The position numbers were made by a program, and so were the translations under genes. Below are positions 13,154-25,499 of a stretch of 64,000 nt of DNA, piece after piece. The DNA is taken from positions 1,682,704-1,746,703 of the forward strand of contig NC_045139.1 in the NCBI RefSeq assembly GCF_008831285.2. The letters are read 5' to 3'. The notes below the pieces were generated by a model that made no database searches, had not been told where the DNA came from, and saw nothing but the letters and a program-made list of their open reading frames with translations. Within the stretch, counting starts at the first letter, position 1. Each line of letters opens with the position of its first letter. The DNA comes from Nymphaea colorata (taxonomy: Eukaryota > Streptophyta > Magnoliopsida > Nymphaeales > Nymphaeaceae).

Positions 13154-14130
13154 AAAAGTTTCTAAAATGCCCCAACCTACTTCCTCTTTCTTTGAGTGTA
13201 TATTTGTTGGATTTATAGACTCGGTCAAATTTCATAAGTAATTTAGCAAGGAAGCAGGTTATGTATGTCATGGTGCACGAAGGATTCGTTGTGTGTCAGT
13301 ATGGTTAAGAAAAGAAACACTCCTACTTAATAAAAAAAGAGAATTTTTTGTAAGGACAAAAAAGAAAAGTAAAAACGGTTAAAAGCCTGAAACAACATCT
13401 TTTTTTTTTTTAAAAAAAAAGTAAATACTTACATTTTTTTCTTTTGGTGTGCATGTGTTGCATCTCACTGAGCAATGCATGCTTACGTCTCTTTCGCAAA
13501 CATGAGCTAAATTGGTTATGTACATACTCATGTGTATGTAAAGGGATGTGTAATGACTAAAATGGTCTCCTTGAAGTGAAAAAGGAAGACTCTAATGGGG
13601 GTGGGGCTTCATTTTTTATTTCACACCTCCATCAACTTGACTTTTCAGTTTTTGGGAGTCTACTATTGAACATGGACTTGATTCGTTTTAAGGCTGAGGA
13701 TGAGGCCGAGGCCGGGTTGGGCCGACCCAAGGCTCAACAAAGTCAGGCTCATGCTGGCCAGAAGTCTTTGTTAGCAGCCTATGCTCGGCCCACTTAATTA
13801 TCTAGTCGGGTTCAACCGTCAACTTTATACACGTTGGATATCTAGCTTGATGTCCACCCATATTTGAATTTATTATTATTTTATATATTAATATCTCATA
13901 AATCCTTAGCAACAAGCTGAAAGCTTATGAGAGTGTGATCGGTGACATAAAAGAGTTTATAAGGGTATTATCAACAACACATGAAGAGTATCTAAGAGAG
14001 TCATGGGAGATGCACCAAAAGTTTTTAAATAAGCCAATTGCTAGTGCCACGCACCCATGAATATATATCGGGCAATACCAAACCTAATGAATTTTTTAAT
14101 CGGGCCAATCAAATAGTCAACTACCTATTG
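12993..14130. repeat. Dispersed repeat R, copy 3
   Basis: Left end 12993-13500 and right end 13760-14070 match copy 2. An (AT)n tract lies at 13111-13148. The central 13560-13750 has no recognised coding match and includes a short GC-rich patch ('gaggccgaggccgggttggg'). No transposase seen. Confidence 0.6.
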
Positions 14131-14194
14131 AATACCGGACCCATTATATTTTTATATATATGGGGCCAACACTCAACCGGAGCCAATCAAATAG

Positions 14195-14296
<102 letters not shown>

Positions 14297-14754
14297 CCTA
14301 ACCCGGCCAATTTTTTTAATCTGGCCAATCAAATATTCTAATACCTATTAAATACGGGAGCCATTGGCAACTCTTAATTGGGTCACACGAGTGGCAAGTC
14401 ATGAGGTCACCTCCATCAAGGTTGGTGCGGAATTTGACAAGTCGTTCTTACTTGAAAAGCCAACGGTATGACTTTTTTCAGATTCGTTGTTAATTCTTTA
14501 CTGTTTGGGAGTCCACCAGCGTGTTGATTTGTTTTTAGTCTTGGGAGGCGGCATCGACTTCATCAACATGGGTCATTGAGGGCCACTTTACGCACTTGGC
14601 AAATCGTGAATGAATTTTTAGTCTACTTGCCGGAGTCATATCAGCTTGATTTTTTACTCTGAAAGCGCTCAACTTGATTTTGGGTTTTTGATCGATCGTT
14701 TAAATGATTGGGGGGTGTCTGGATTTGAAATGAATTAGATGTGGATCTAATGTT

Positions 14755-15091
14755 TGTTAGGAACAACACAATAAACACTCTTCTCGCACTCTCAAGAAGG
14801 GGTTACAAGCAACAAGGAAGAAGACAACGATTTACATGATTCGAAGCAATAATCTCCTACGTCCACGGTCGCACAGATCTCTTGTATTCTCTCTCTTAAA
14901 AGAACACACACACAGACACTCTCAGCAGCGGCCATCCTCAAAACATAAGGATTAGGGCAAACCCGCATTTGTACAAAATGACCCATATGCCCTTACATGA
15001 AGAAAAAATTTCCCTAGCCAACTTACCGCGAAGTTGGATCCGCGGTATTGCAAATGAGTGTCCAGTATAAATCAACTTCCATACACCAACA
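14755..15091 (-). mobile_element. Solo LTR, inverted relative to the one at 11089
   Basis: On the + strand it begins TGTTAGGAACAACACA and ends CATACACCAACA. It is flanked by a perfect 5-bp duplication ATGTT (14750-14754 and 15092-15096). Length is 337 bp. It is the reverse complement relative of 11089-11400 with moderate divergence, so the two insertions are independent events of one family. Confidence 0.9.
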
Positions 15092-15438
15092 ATGTTTTCT
15101 TGAAGATTCATGATTCAATATCAAACTTATAAGTGTTTTAGGCCAGACGCACAAAGACGGCGACAACACCAGTTTAAAATTTGATGCTAATTAAACAAAT
15201 GCATCAACTTTTTTGCTTTAGGCCACTTGCTTGGACAGCCGAGGGATAAGTTCATCACATTTTGCAGTTTATCCTTCTTGGTAGTTTACTTTCTTTAGAA
15301 GCAAGTTTCCCCATCCACAAATGCTAGTAGTGCAGCCTGTCCAAGAGAGGAGCCTTAATAAAAAAAGTTACCCTACTGACAATTCTAGAAGTTGTTTTAA
15401 GATTCTCTGTTTTGAGATTCTCTTTAATGTATTGCTAA

Positions 15439-15513
15439 TTGTCTGTTTGCTTTTGTTTTTGTGGTTTGCTTTTGTTCCCCAATTTTGTTATATATTTTCT
15501 ATTTTATCGGCTG
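15439..15513 (+). mobile_element. 75-bp 5'-truncated LINE tail with 16-bp target duplication
   Basis: The 75-bp insert is flanked by identical 16-bp copies of TTTAATGTATTGCTAA (15423-15438 and 15514-15529). This word occurs once at the same intron position in the homologous units at 33.5 and 42.1 kb. The insert ends TTTTGTTATATATTTTCT then ATTTTATCGGCTG, closely matching the 3' end of the LINE at 59980-64000. It is therefore a very short target-primed insertion. Confidence 0.85.
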
Positions 15514-15549
15514 TTTAATGTATTGCTAACACTATTGCCGGAAAAACAG

Positions 15550-16006
15550 AGTGCAGCGTTTCCACGCTTGCGTATGTTCGCCGTGGAGAGTAATACAACA
15601 CGCTTCACTCCGAGTCCATTTTTTCCCGGAGAGGTCAGTCATGGGACCTTTTGGGTGTGCTAACACCGCCTGAATCAAGAATGTTATGGGTTCGACGTGG
15701 CCATCTGCCTTTCTTGCTTCCAATGTTCCCCACACCAACCGCTGCTTGAGCAGAGCGCAGTTCACCTTCAATGAACTGCCCTCCCCCGTCCGGATATCAG
15801 TCGTCGCAGACGGTGGATTCCTCGCGTTCGATACCACAAGACAACTGATAGACGGTAGCCTGAACTTATGCAGCAACGATGAGATCATTTTGCGCTTAAG
15901 AGACATTGCTTCTGCTACAATCAAAGTGACAGCAGATACGTCGAAGCTTTATGCATTTTCTGCCTCTTTTGAATGGGAGACGAAGAGGCTCGATGATCTA
16001 GACTAG
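15550..16006 (+). pseudogene. Orphan TNL C-terminal (C-JID-like) exon, frameshifted
   Basis: The splice acceptor AAACAG precedes SAAFPRLRMFAVES, as in the last exons of genes B and C. The frame then breaks in the middle of the exon: a stop follows near 15660, and one base is missing near 15722 ('cttccaatg' where intact copies have 'cttccaaatg'). The downstream frame, NRCLSRAQFTFNELPSPV..ISVVADGG..DDEIILRLRDIASATI..FSASFEWE, runs to the normal stop. No LRR, linker or NB-ARC exon lies upstream in the same unit. It is a leftover of a deleted TNL gene. Confidence 0.8.
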
Positions 16007-16990
16007 CTAGCCGCACCATTTCAGCTTCAGCTGAGTTAACAAAATATGACCATCTTGCCTTTGTCATGTGTAGATAAAATAAGTTCTTACTTTGAAATAT
16101 TTTTTATTCTCTTTTCTGTTTAATGTATTCTCGATTCTTCTTTGCAACATTAGTAGCGCTACAGCAAATGCTACAGATCCTTTGTGTTTTTTCTTGGGCT
16201 TGATTTATTGCGTGCTAACTGACATTGTTCAATCATGTTATTGAAATTGTGGACCTTGATCGATAGAGTGGTCATCTCTTCATATATATGCTCTTACACC
16301 TGAGATAATTCCTTGTTTTAAGGAGCTGCTATAAGAGATTTGTTATTGCCATTAACTGCACAATATTTTCTTGAATTTTGCATTATCTTTAATCGTTCCT
16401 TAGATCCATCATGATCTTCGTTGTCGTGATCTTTACCACATCATAATCTCCTCAGCATCATCATCAATGCAGCCATCTATGCGGCTATATTGCATCATTT
16501 GTATTTTGTTTTCAGCTCTAAGTTATGGGTCATAGTCTATGAAAATTTTGGAGAACAGAACAGGGCCTGCAATATTGGCAGCTCAGTATCTTTTCCAGAA
16601 GAAGCCCCTCGCTATTCATGTGTTCGAACTCTTACCGATGAAACACCTCAACATACAAGCAACGAAAAGAAAAGGAACTAATTAAGTTCTTAAATTGGAA
16701 TTCATTGGTAATCTACATGCAATATATAAGACATTGGTCCTTTGTAACGCACAACACTCGTATAAATTTCAAACTAATCTCTAGCGTGTGGCTTACTTTT
16801 TATATATAAAAGCAAAGTAATGGTAGACATTAAACTTAAAAGATCTGCGCAGTTGTGAAACAGTTGTTGGATTATCATAGGTTATTCTTTTCCTCATGTT
16901 CAAATTAACATAAACGAGTAAATGAAAAGAAGCCCGATCTACACTATTTTCGAATCTAGTAGGTTTCTTAATGTTCAATGATTACAAACT
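16007..16990 (+). repeat. TNL 3' flank, duplicated at 34040-34930
   Basis: Sequence after the stop codon matches the 3' flank of gene C nearly end to end: 'accatttcagcttcag', 'aaaatatgaccatcttgcc', 'gatcttcgttgtcgtgatc' and 'ggtagacattaaacttaaaag'. Shorter parts recur at 23970-24400 and 45860-46200. This shows the duplicated unit includes about 0.9 kb of downstream DNA. Confidence 0.7.
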
Positions 16991-17089
16991 TTTGAAGAGA
17001 AACATGACGTACCAAATGACTGCGTGAGAGATGCCATGGGACCGGAAAAATGAAACTCGGTGCTTGCCCGGCTACCACCGGCAGCTTCG

Positions 17090-17665
17090 AAATTTGCATT
17101 TTCAAGAACATAACCAAATTCACCATAGGTTACATGCGGCTTCCGATCTTGTGCTTAAGTGAAAGCCAGGAATGGGTTCCTCATCGTTAGCAATAAAAAG
17201 GTTGTTTGTGTTAATTGTCAACAAATTAAACTTGAACAATTTAATTTAAAAAATATAGATCGATCCCTTACAGGACTTTCAACATGTCTTTTTATTATTG
17301 ATAACGACGGTGGCCCAATTAAAATAAGATATGATAATATTGGAGGCAAACTGATAACAGAGTCTAAATCAGTTGGCAGTCCACCGATATGTTAATGAAG
17401 ACGAACTGGAGATTTTTGTTCTGTACATCAGCTGCCGGTCTTCCTCCACGTCTAATTAATATTGGAGTTATTGGAGGACCACTGCAATGGAGACGGGCCC
17501 TAAGAAGAACAGCTAGAAGAATTGGAAGTACAGGGGTTGGCAACGTTTTGGGGCTTCAAAATGATTAGCTATTTCAGATACTAACCCTATTGTTGAGGTT
17601 ATTAGATTGCTGAATATTTATGTTAATGTAAATGAAAGTAGAGAATGGGATAAAATTCCTGACAT
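17090..17665 (+). pseudogene. Dispersed block Q, fullest copy, with unknown peptide
   Basis: This joins the leader part (17090-17260), a middle part (also at 3906-3960), and an unknown peptide starting ATG at 17396 (reads TNWRFLF, then PRLINIGVIGG, then LRRTARRIGS, then VLGLQND). A TAG at about 17565 follows QND. The other copies continue as FRIAISET..ILEVIRLL..YVNVNESREWDK, and here that part lies in another frame. It may be a captured fragment of a cellular gene, because the amino end is rich in Arg and Ser without acidic residues, like an organelle transit peptide. That idea is speculative. Confidence 0.45.
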
Positions 17666-17879
17666 AGTTTTTTGATGTTAGGTTTTCCATTTTCTGATTT
17701 TGTTTTTAACTTTGCTGTTCTGTGTATATTCATTTGTTATTAATAAAAGGGGGGGAGCCTCCACTCTCATCAGTTTGCACTTTGGATCGTGCCAACTGCC
17801 ACCCACCAAAAGGACAAAGTTTAGAACTATCAACCACCAGAACTCGCTACTCTTATTTTATTTAAAATAGGTAGGAAAT

Positions 17880-18167
17880 AACATCACTTATTATATTACT
17901 TGCCTCAATATTACAATTTCAATGATTTGTCATCTCCCTTCCAACCACCTATATATAATATTATTTCAATGGTTCCTTCTTCTGCGTCTCTGGCCAATTA
18001 TATTTCAAACCACTTTCGCAAGTTCTGGAGGAAACTGGTAAGCTAGCTTCTCCCGAGCCGACTAAGGGGATAAAGGTTCCAAAGCTATGTTCGTCGTTCC
18101 GGAAGAAGGTAACAAGTAGGCAAACCAAGCTGTTGAAGGAGGAGTCGACGCTCTTGATGAAGGTGAA
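17880..18167 (+). promoter_or_regulatory. Gene B promoter with TATA box and 5' leader
   Basis: A TATATAATA box lies at about 17952-17960, some 210 bases before the ATG at 18168. The leader carries the family blocks 'ggccaattatatttca', 'cactttcgcaagttctgga' and 'cttctcccgagcc', and ends 'gatgaaggtgaa' before the start codon. The same block precedes the TIR exons of A, C and D, so these TNLs probably share control elements. Confidence 0.6.
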
Positions 18168-21100
18168 ATGGAAGCATCATCATCGTCAGCACCATTTGAG
18201 TTTGATGTATTTTTGAGCTTCAGAGGGAAGGACACTCGAAAGGGGTTTACCGGCCATCTTTATGATCGCCTGAAGCTACATGGCATCTCTGCCTTCAAGG
18301 ACAGTGAGGACCTCGAAAGAGGCCAAGAGATAGAGGAATTGCTGAACTACATAGAGCGGTCCATGATTTTGATGCCCATCTTTTCAATGGGGTACGCGGA
18401 GTCGAGATGGTGTTTGAAGGAGATCACCATGATGGTGGCATGCCGGAGGCTCATCATTCCTGTGTTCTTCGACGTAGAACCTTTGGACGTTCGTGATCAG
18501 ATTGACCATTTTGCTCATGCTTTTGAACGATACCAAAAGGATACCGAAATAGATCAGCAGGAGGTGAGCAATTGGAGGCGCGCCTTGGAGACAGTAGGCA
18601 GTTTATGTGGCTTCCATCTCAAGAACGACGCCGACGGGTAAAAAGACCTGTCCTCGCTCTCTCTCTCTCTCTCATGTATATATACATATATACACACACA
18701 CACACATGAAGTTCGATGATGTCGTGTGTGCCCTGTGGTAAAAATTAAAAATTTGTCAACAAGCGGTCTCACATGAGCATTACCGATGGTTTGTATGTGA
18801 GAGTTATTGACAGTTTGTGATGTAAGAGCAGTTTATGTTGGTTTAGCTGCAATCCATGGTACTTTTTAGGAGTTGTTTGGTAGCAGCGACACTGAGTGTC
18901 CCAAAAGTCTATCTCAAAGATCTGATTGAGGTACTTCTTTTGTTTCACAAACTTGCCTCAATCTTTGGGTCAGATTCCCCATAGCTACCTATTTTTAGAC
19001 CAGCATATTACAGCATGCTAGAGCAGAAAACACTCTTATAAGGTATGGTTTAGTTTCTGATTCTATTTTAATTTTTTCCATTGTGCAAAAGGAGCTTCTA
19101 CCCGTAAACGTTCTCTGCATTAATTATATTTTTCCATTTTTTGTGCTGAATAAAAATTCCAAAGAGTTAGGCACTTCAAGCTTTGTGATATTTCCATCCT
19201 GGCCATATTCCCACAAGTCAGGCCCCTTATTTAATTAATGTCCCATTCTGATCTTTTCCTTCCTTGAATGATCATGTTAGGGATGAGGCAAAGCTGGTAC
19301 TTCTTATCGTCAGAAGGGTGCTAAAAGAAGTAAGCAAGTTCCCTTACCAAGTTGCAGAACACCCAATTGGCGTTGATGCTCATGTTAATGAAGTGAAGAA
19401 ACTCTGCAAATATGGCAGTGCTGTACAATTCATTGGCATCCATGGGATGGGAGGCATTGGCAAAACAACAATTGCCAAGGCCATTTATAACGACCTATTT
19501 CTTGAGTTTGAAGCTAGCAGTTTTCTTTTTAATATTAGGGAGAAATTTCAACAGCACAGAGAACTGGAGCTACAACGGCAGCTCACTCATGACATCCTAA
19601 AAATCGATGATCCACAAATTTATAGCGTTGAAGATGGAAAAGGCATGATAAAAAACAGAATGAATTCCAAAAAGGTGCTAATTATCTTAGATGATATTGA
19701 CGACGGGTACCAACTAGACGCATTGGCTGGTGGAAGAGATTGGTTTGGACATGGAAGTATGATCTTCATCACAACGAGAAACTGGAAGGTAATACAAGAA
19801 CATGGTCTGAGTGAAGGTCAAATTTACAAGGTTAATGGTCTCAACTATGAGCAATCATGTTACTTGTTTAAGTGGTATGCTTTTAAAGGTCGAGAACCAG
19901 AAAAAGGTTGTCGTCAGCTGTTGGATGCATTTGTTAAAGCTGGTGGGGGAATACCACTGGCACTTCAAATGATTGGATTGACTTTAGCTCCCAAAAGAAA
20001 AGTACAAGAGTGGAAATATCTACTCGATAAGTTGCAACATATTCCTGTCGATCGCATTCAAGAGCGATTGAGGATAAGCTATGATGGATTGAAGGAGGAA
20101 GAACAGAAGCAGATATTTCTGGATATCTCATGCTTTTTCATTGGTAAGGACAGAGAGAAGGCAACTCATATGTGGGAAGCATGTGGTTTATACCCAAAAT
20201 TTGTCATTCCGGTCCTTCTTAGTAGGTCACTTATTAACATAGATCAGCATGGGGAGTTTTCAATGCATGATCTCGTCCGGGACATGGGAAGGGAAATAGT
20301 TCGTCAACATGGGATCGCCGAGCCTTGGATGATAAGTAGGCTATGGAGTTCACAAGACATATTTGTTCTGCTTCGCCAGATGGTCTCTCTCTCTCTCTCT
20401 CTCTGATTAGTACGAAGTTCAGATAAAGATTGCAGTTTGTTTTTTTTATTACAACATTGTGGACAAGGCATGAGAATTAACCCGGAGAAACATAATTTCA
20501 GGAAGAGTTTTCTCAACTTGTCTCATTGTACATAGAAATCAAATTTTAGTCAAGTGCAATACACATGATACATCGCACACTGGCCTACACAAAGGTACCT
20601 CACTCACAATCGTGAGTTCTACACACTTTTCATCTCTTAATTAGCTTCACACGCAAATGTGGAGCTTGGTTGACCCTACTTGTAGGTGATCAGGGAGGAA
20701 ATGATGGAACGTCCCACCACCTTCTGCATTTTTCTTGAAGCTTCTTGTCACTATAAAGCTCTATAATTGCCAATGAAACTTGCAGGAAGACTGCTCCAGT
20801 TGGAAGGTTGCAATAACTAAATGTCTGAGCTAAAATTGCCTCTTTTTATCCAGGTGCCAATCGAACGCGTCAAAGGGATCATGCTTCCTAAAAGCAGAAA
20901 CGACTTTGAAGGTACTGAAAGCAGCTGCCTTCAGAACAGAATAGCAGGTCAAAGATCAAATCTAGATAAATGCTTCACCGCCCAGTGCTTTGAACTAATG
21001 CTTAATCTGAGGATTCTTCAGCTTGAGGGCATAAGCTTTGAAGGCAATTTCCAGCATTTTCCTAAAGGTTTGAGATGGTTGGCATTGGAAAACTGTCGCT

Positions 21101-23963
21101 TCACTTCTCCGCCACATGATTTTGACATTGAGAAGGTCGCCTTACTTGATTTGTCCGGCTGCAGTCTCATGGCTGAATGTTTCACCAATTATTCCTTGAT
21201 GAGAACACTGGTAATAAGAAGAGGGAGCTCCTTTCGCTTTTCTTTTTTATATCATGTTTAGGTTTTCGCAAACCAGAGGGTTAATGCTTAAAAATTTTGT
21301 AGGACCTCAGTTATTTGAAATTTCTCAATCTTGCTCGAACGGAGATATCTAGCACTCCTGATTTTACCAATGTACGTTGGCTGGAGAAACTGATACTTAG
21401 TGACTGCACAAAGTTAACTAAGGTTCATGAATCTATTGGGATACTGAAGAGCTTGTTGAGCTTGGACCTAGGAGGATGTAAGATTCTGAGCAAAATACCA
21501 GATTCTGTTTGCAGATTAAGTTCTCTCAAGTCTTTTGATCTACGGAAGTGTGCGAAAGTTGAGTATTTGCCTGAAAGCCTGGGGAATATGAAGTCACTAC
21601 AGAAGCTTTATCTTGACAGTACAAGCATTGAAACCTTACCTGATTCAATCGGAAGTCTTACAAGACTTGGAGTTCTGTCTTTGAAAGGTTGCATGTGCCT
21701 GAATGCGTTACCTAGTTCCTTTCGAAATTTAGTATGTTTACAACACATGATAGTCCAGGGAACTTTCGTGAAGGGAAGAGAGAACAACATTTATTACAAA
21801 AAGGAAGGAGTTGAAGTGCGTGCTTCATCCCTCGACTTGCTTGCTATACTGCCAAACTTATTTTGTAGAAGAATATGCAGACTTACTTTGACTGATTATA
21901 AAACTGAGGAGCTGCCAGATTCTATGAAAAATATGACCAATCTTAGCTCATTGGAGTTGCATTGCCATGCAATCAGAGAATTACCTTCCTACATTGGGTC
22001 TCTCAGAAGAATTAAGAAACTCAAATTACTTTGTATGGAGCTCAAAAGTTTGCCTAATTCTGTTGGTGCACTGAAGGAACTCGTCACTTTCGAGATTTTC
22101 GCGGGCAGTATGAAAGCTCTACCCGATTCGATTGGAGAACTAGAAAGCCTTGAAATTTTGCTCATCAGGTACAACAAGTTGACGTCGCTACCTCATAGTA
22201 TTGGATACCTGGAAAATCTTCGAACGCTTCTGTTGTACAATTGCTTCAACCTAAAAGACTTGCCTGCTTCAATCAGTTCTCTAGGAAGACTTCAAAGGTT
22301 ATCGTTAACGCATTGCCATAATTTGAAAAAGCTATCCCTTGCTTCTGTGCCACAGCCAGGCAGTTCGCAACCCTCTGCTTTATCTCAGCCTTTGTCCCAA
22401 AAGATGCCGGAACAGAGTGGGCACGCTTCTCTTCTGCAACGACTTTCCTCTTCCTTATTCCACCTTGAAGTTTCCCACTGCGTTCGACTGAGAGAAGTAA
22501 ACGTTTCGAACTTGCAGTCATTGGTGAACTTGGATCTTCGAGGTTGTGACTTGTTAGAAGACATCCTTGGTCTGGAAAATATTACCAACTTGGAAATTCT
22601 TGTTTTGCCCGCTCCAGCGTGTGCCCTTAGCGACAACTTCAATGAAAGATCTTTTAAGGTACATCTCTTCCGGACTTTACTATTGTATTGACGACGTATG
22701 CATTCTTTTCTTGATTATAAATTTTAATCATGTTAATAGGCCCGTAGGATTGTGACTGAAACTGGTTATCTCTTTGGCTCGAGATCCATTCATAGAGCGT
22801 AAAGAGGATAACGTGTACGACGAGATCAACAATAAAAAGTTGTCGATCCTTTTAACTGCACGATCAGACAGTAAGGATAATGCGTTAGTTAAAATTTGAT
22901 GCCGATCAAACAAATGTACGAACAGGAGAATTGAAACTCTACTTTTTTTTTTCTATTAAGGTCAAAATTCCTTCGGTACGCAAACAATATGCTTTATCAG
23001 ATTTGACAGTTTATCCTCGTTGGTATTTTACTTTCTTTTTCGTCTACAAATTGCTAGCAGTGCCTGTCCGAGAGGTGTGCCTTAGTCAAGAAAACAATTT
23101 TAAGGGGGCGTTTGGATGACACCCCATTTAACCCGGTTTTCTAAAAAACTGTTTTCATGAAAACCAAGTTTTTTAATGAACTTTAAGATTTATTTGGGCG
23201 ATAACCCAAATCTTGGTTTTTTGTAAAAATCCTAACGCGAAAACAAAATCAAGTTTTGTTCTTAACCCAGTTTTAATGGCACCCAAACAATCTAAAAAGT
23301 TGGTTTAGGGTGTCACCCAAACGCCGTCTAAAACTTGTTATTTCCACACACCCGTAGGCCCTTTAGAGCTTGTTCTTCCCTTAGATTGATTTTAGTGTAT
23401 TGCGCACTATTATTGCCTGCAAACAGAGGGCATCGTTTCCACAATTACAAAGGTTCGTCGTGGAAAGTACTGAAGGAAACGTCAGACTTGATCCATTTTT
23501 GCGAGGAACTACCCTCCCGGCGTTGACGGAGGTGCCAAGAGAGCATACTCTTCCTTCTGGTTTGAAGAACATTGTACATCAGACCGAAACGCTTACACTT
23601 ACACCAGCAATATCATGGGTTCGACGTGGGCATTTGCCTTTCTTGCTTCCAAATGTTCCCCACGCCAACCGCCGCTTGAGAAGAGCGCAGTTCACCTTCG
23701 AAAGACTGCCTTCGCCCATCCTGATATCAGTCGTCGCCGACGACGGCCGGCTCCTGTTTGAGACTACCAAAAACCTGGTGGGCTCTAGCCTGAACTTATG
23801 CAGCGACGATGAGATCGTCTGTCGATTAAGAGACATTATTTCTGGCACGATCGGCGTGACGGCTGATATGTCGAGGCTTTCTCGATTTTCTGCCTCTTTT
23901 GAATGGGAGATGAAACGGCTCGATGACCTACAGAAGCCAGCTGCCGTCACCAGTTCAACTTGA
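18168..23963 (+). CDS. Gene B: complete TIR-NB-LRR-C-JID immune receptor
   Basis: Five exons are inferred from frame and splice sites: 18168-18637, 19281-20382, 20854-21210, 21303-22658 and 23427-23963. All join in phase to give about 1273 aa. The TIR domain (residues 10-150) has FDVFLSFRG and the NADase glutamate E85 in SRWCLKEI. NB-ARC has P-loop GMGGIGKTT (about 212-220), kinase-2 VLIILDDID, RNBS-B GSMIFITTRN, GLPL as GGIPLALQMIG, CFFIGKD and MHD in FSMHDLVRDMG. The linker exon starts VPIERVKGIMLP. The LRR exon (644-1095) has about 15 leucine-rich repeats, interrupted by a non-LRR stretch near ENNIYYKK. The last exon is C-JID-like (SWVRRGHLPFLLP ... ISVVADDG ... FSASFEWE). It should act as an intracellular pathogen sensor. 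Odd points are a weak CT-embedded donor of intron 2 and a MITE in intron 4. Confidence 0.85.
20383..20405 (+). promoter_or_regulatory. Weak 5' splice site in a CT repeat, gene B intron 2
   Basis: Exon 2 ends ...CGCCAGATG and the intron starts GTCTCTCTCT instead of the plant consensus GTAAGT or GTATGT. Read-through adds VSLSLSL and then a stop at 20404-20406, giving a TIR-NB protein of about 531 aa. The position agrees with exon 2 ends of other TNLs and with gene C, where the donor is GTCTCTCTCTC at 30788. Confidence 0.6.
23104..23328. mobile_element. Tourist-like MITE in gene B intron 4
   Basis: The left end is GGCGTTTGGATGACACCC and the right end is GGGTGTCACCCAAACGCC, a terminal inverted repeat of about 18-21 bases with one mismatch. 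It is flanked on both sides by TAA (23101-23103 and 23329-23331), the 3-bp duplication of PIF/Harbinger elements. It is 225 bp with no coding capacity. Homologous introns of gene C and units D and E lack it. Confidence 0.8.
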
Positions 23964-24430
23964 GCACCGGAGCTAATGAAACATATCCGTCTTCCCTTTG
24001 TCGATCGTGTGTTGATAAAATAACTTCATGTTCCGAATACTTTCTTCGTTAAAGATTGCTGGCACTACAACAATTACTGAAAATCCTTTCTGCTTCTTTC
24101 TTGGGCTTGATTTATTGGATGCCAACTGACATTGTTCAATCATGTTCTTGTTGAAAAACACAAAAATAATAAAAGATGTTTTAAGTGGTTTTTCACTACG
24201 ATCACCTTGATTGTTCATGCTCTTACACCTGAGTTTAAAAGGAGCAGTTACAAGAGATCTATTATTACCATTAACTGCATAATAATTCCTTGATTTATGC
24301 ATTGTCTTTTACGGTTCCTTAGATTCACCATGCATGCCTCGTAATCTCCAATATTATCCGCACCATCATCAGTGCCACCATCTAGGCTGCTATATTGGTC
24401 ATCTATTTATTCATGGAAGGGGTCAGTAGA
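23964..24430 (+). other. Gene B 3' flank
   Basis: It resembles the 3' flanks of gene C and the orphan exon at 15550 ('tgttgataaaataacttc', 'cttgggcttgatttattgga'). A possible polyadenylation region lies around 24010-24025. No other gene is seen. Confidence 0.5.
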
Positions 24431-24739
24431 ACTATAAGCCTATTCGAGAATTAAACTAAGGGGAGCAGCAAAATTATCTAGAATATCACTGACCCTGCAG
24501 CCGGTATTACTGGTTGTCTTCTATAGTCGTTCTTACTCTGATTTTGTCTGATGTTGTTCGATTTTATTTGATCCTTTCTGCATTACAAATTCATTCTAGA
24601 AACTTGTTATGTATTTTGAACGGAGATGTATATAAGGAAGTCTCTCACGGCTAATGGAGTTCAAAAACTTTTGCTTCTCTATCAGTCGTACTCTGTTCTG
24701 ATTCCTCCCCTTTACTGCTTTACTGCTCTCTGTTTTCTA

Positions 24740-25480
24740 CAGATGTGGGATCAGGACATGAACATTGCCAAGTTCTTTCTCCAGATGGAAAATAGAGAAA
24801 CCTTGGGACCCACTTAGATCTTTGTAATCTTTGAATCCAATCAGATGCAGCAGAGCTGTATCCGTTGTTCATTGAAGGCTGAGAAATAGTCCTTGTCGAT
24901 GTAATCCTCTAGCTGCTTCCATTGTTCAATATCTATATGATTGGAACTTCCCAGAAAATTTTTCTTTCCTTCATACTATGCTAGCTCGTGTCATTGGTTC
25001 TAACATATTATCTCCTGGTTAGTTTTTATGTTTTGATTGTGATGATCTATAAGCGGATACTGCCTTCATCTCTAACATAAAAAACTGTCATTATGTCATT
25101 TGCTGCTGTTGCTGGGTTAGATATTAATGCTCACAAATCATGTTTATTCCTTCTGGTGCCTCAGAGGACGACTGTATGGAAATCTCAAATCGATTAGGCT
25201 GGAGGAAGGCCAATCTTCCTGTCTCTTATTTGGGTCTTCCTCTCTTCGTACTCGTGCAAAATTTGCTTAATTAAACATATTCTCAATCAATTGGTTGATT
25301 ATCTGCTGATGTGTTTCAAGCTACCTAACCAAATTCTATCTGTCATTAAGAGGGAAAGTTGCTGAAAGTGACTCGCAAAGGAAGTTCCACTTTATTAGTT
25401 GGAAAAGTCTTTGTGGTCCGGTGGTGGAAGGTGGAGTCCGTTTGAAAAGTCTTTTGGTCTACTAATAGAGCTCATATGAT
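24740..25480 (+). mobile_element. LINE (L1-type) reverse transcriptase remnant and linked repeat
   Basis: Broken frames at about 25120-25240 read INAHKS, SNRLGWRKANLPVSYLGLPLF, the PVSYLGLPL motif of plant L1 reverse transcriptases. At about 25375-25450 they read RKFHFISWKSLCGPVVEGGVRLKSL, matching the L1 'FHLVSW..VC.P..EGGLGLR.L' segment. Homologous remnants are at 47780-48230. The adjoining 24760-24970 has relatives at 47440-47650 and 48950-49130. Many stops and shifts are present. It is dead. Confidence 0.65.
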
Positions 25481-25499
25481 TCATTTATCTCTAAAAGTA

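Noticed and set aside
22273-22642. Minus-strand frames under the LRR exons
   Set aside because: Antisense shadows of the LRR exon. The + frame holds the full repeat pattern and splice sites.
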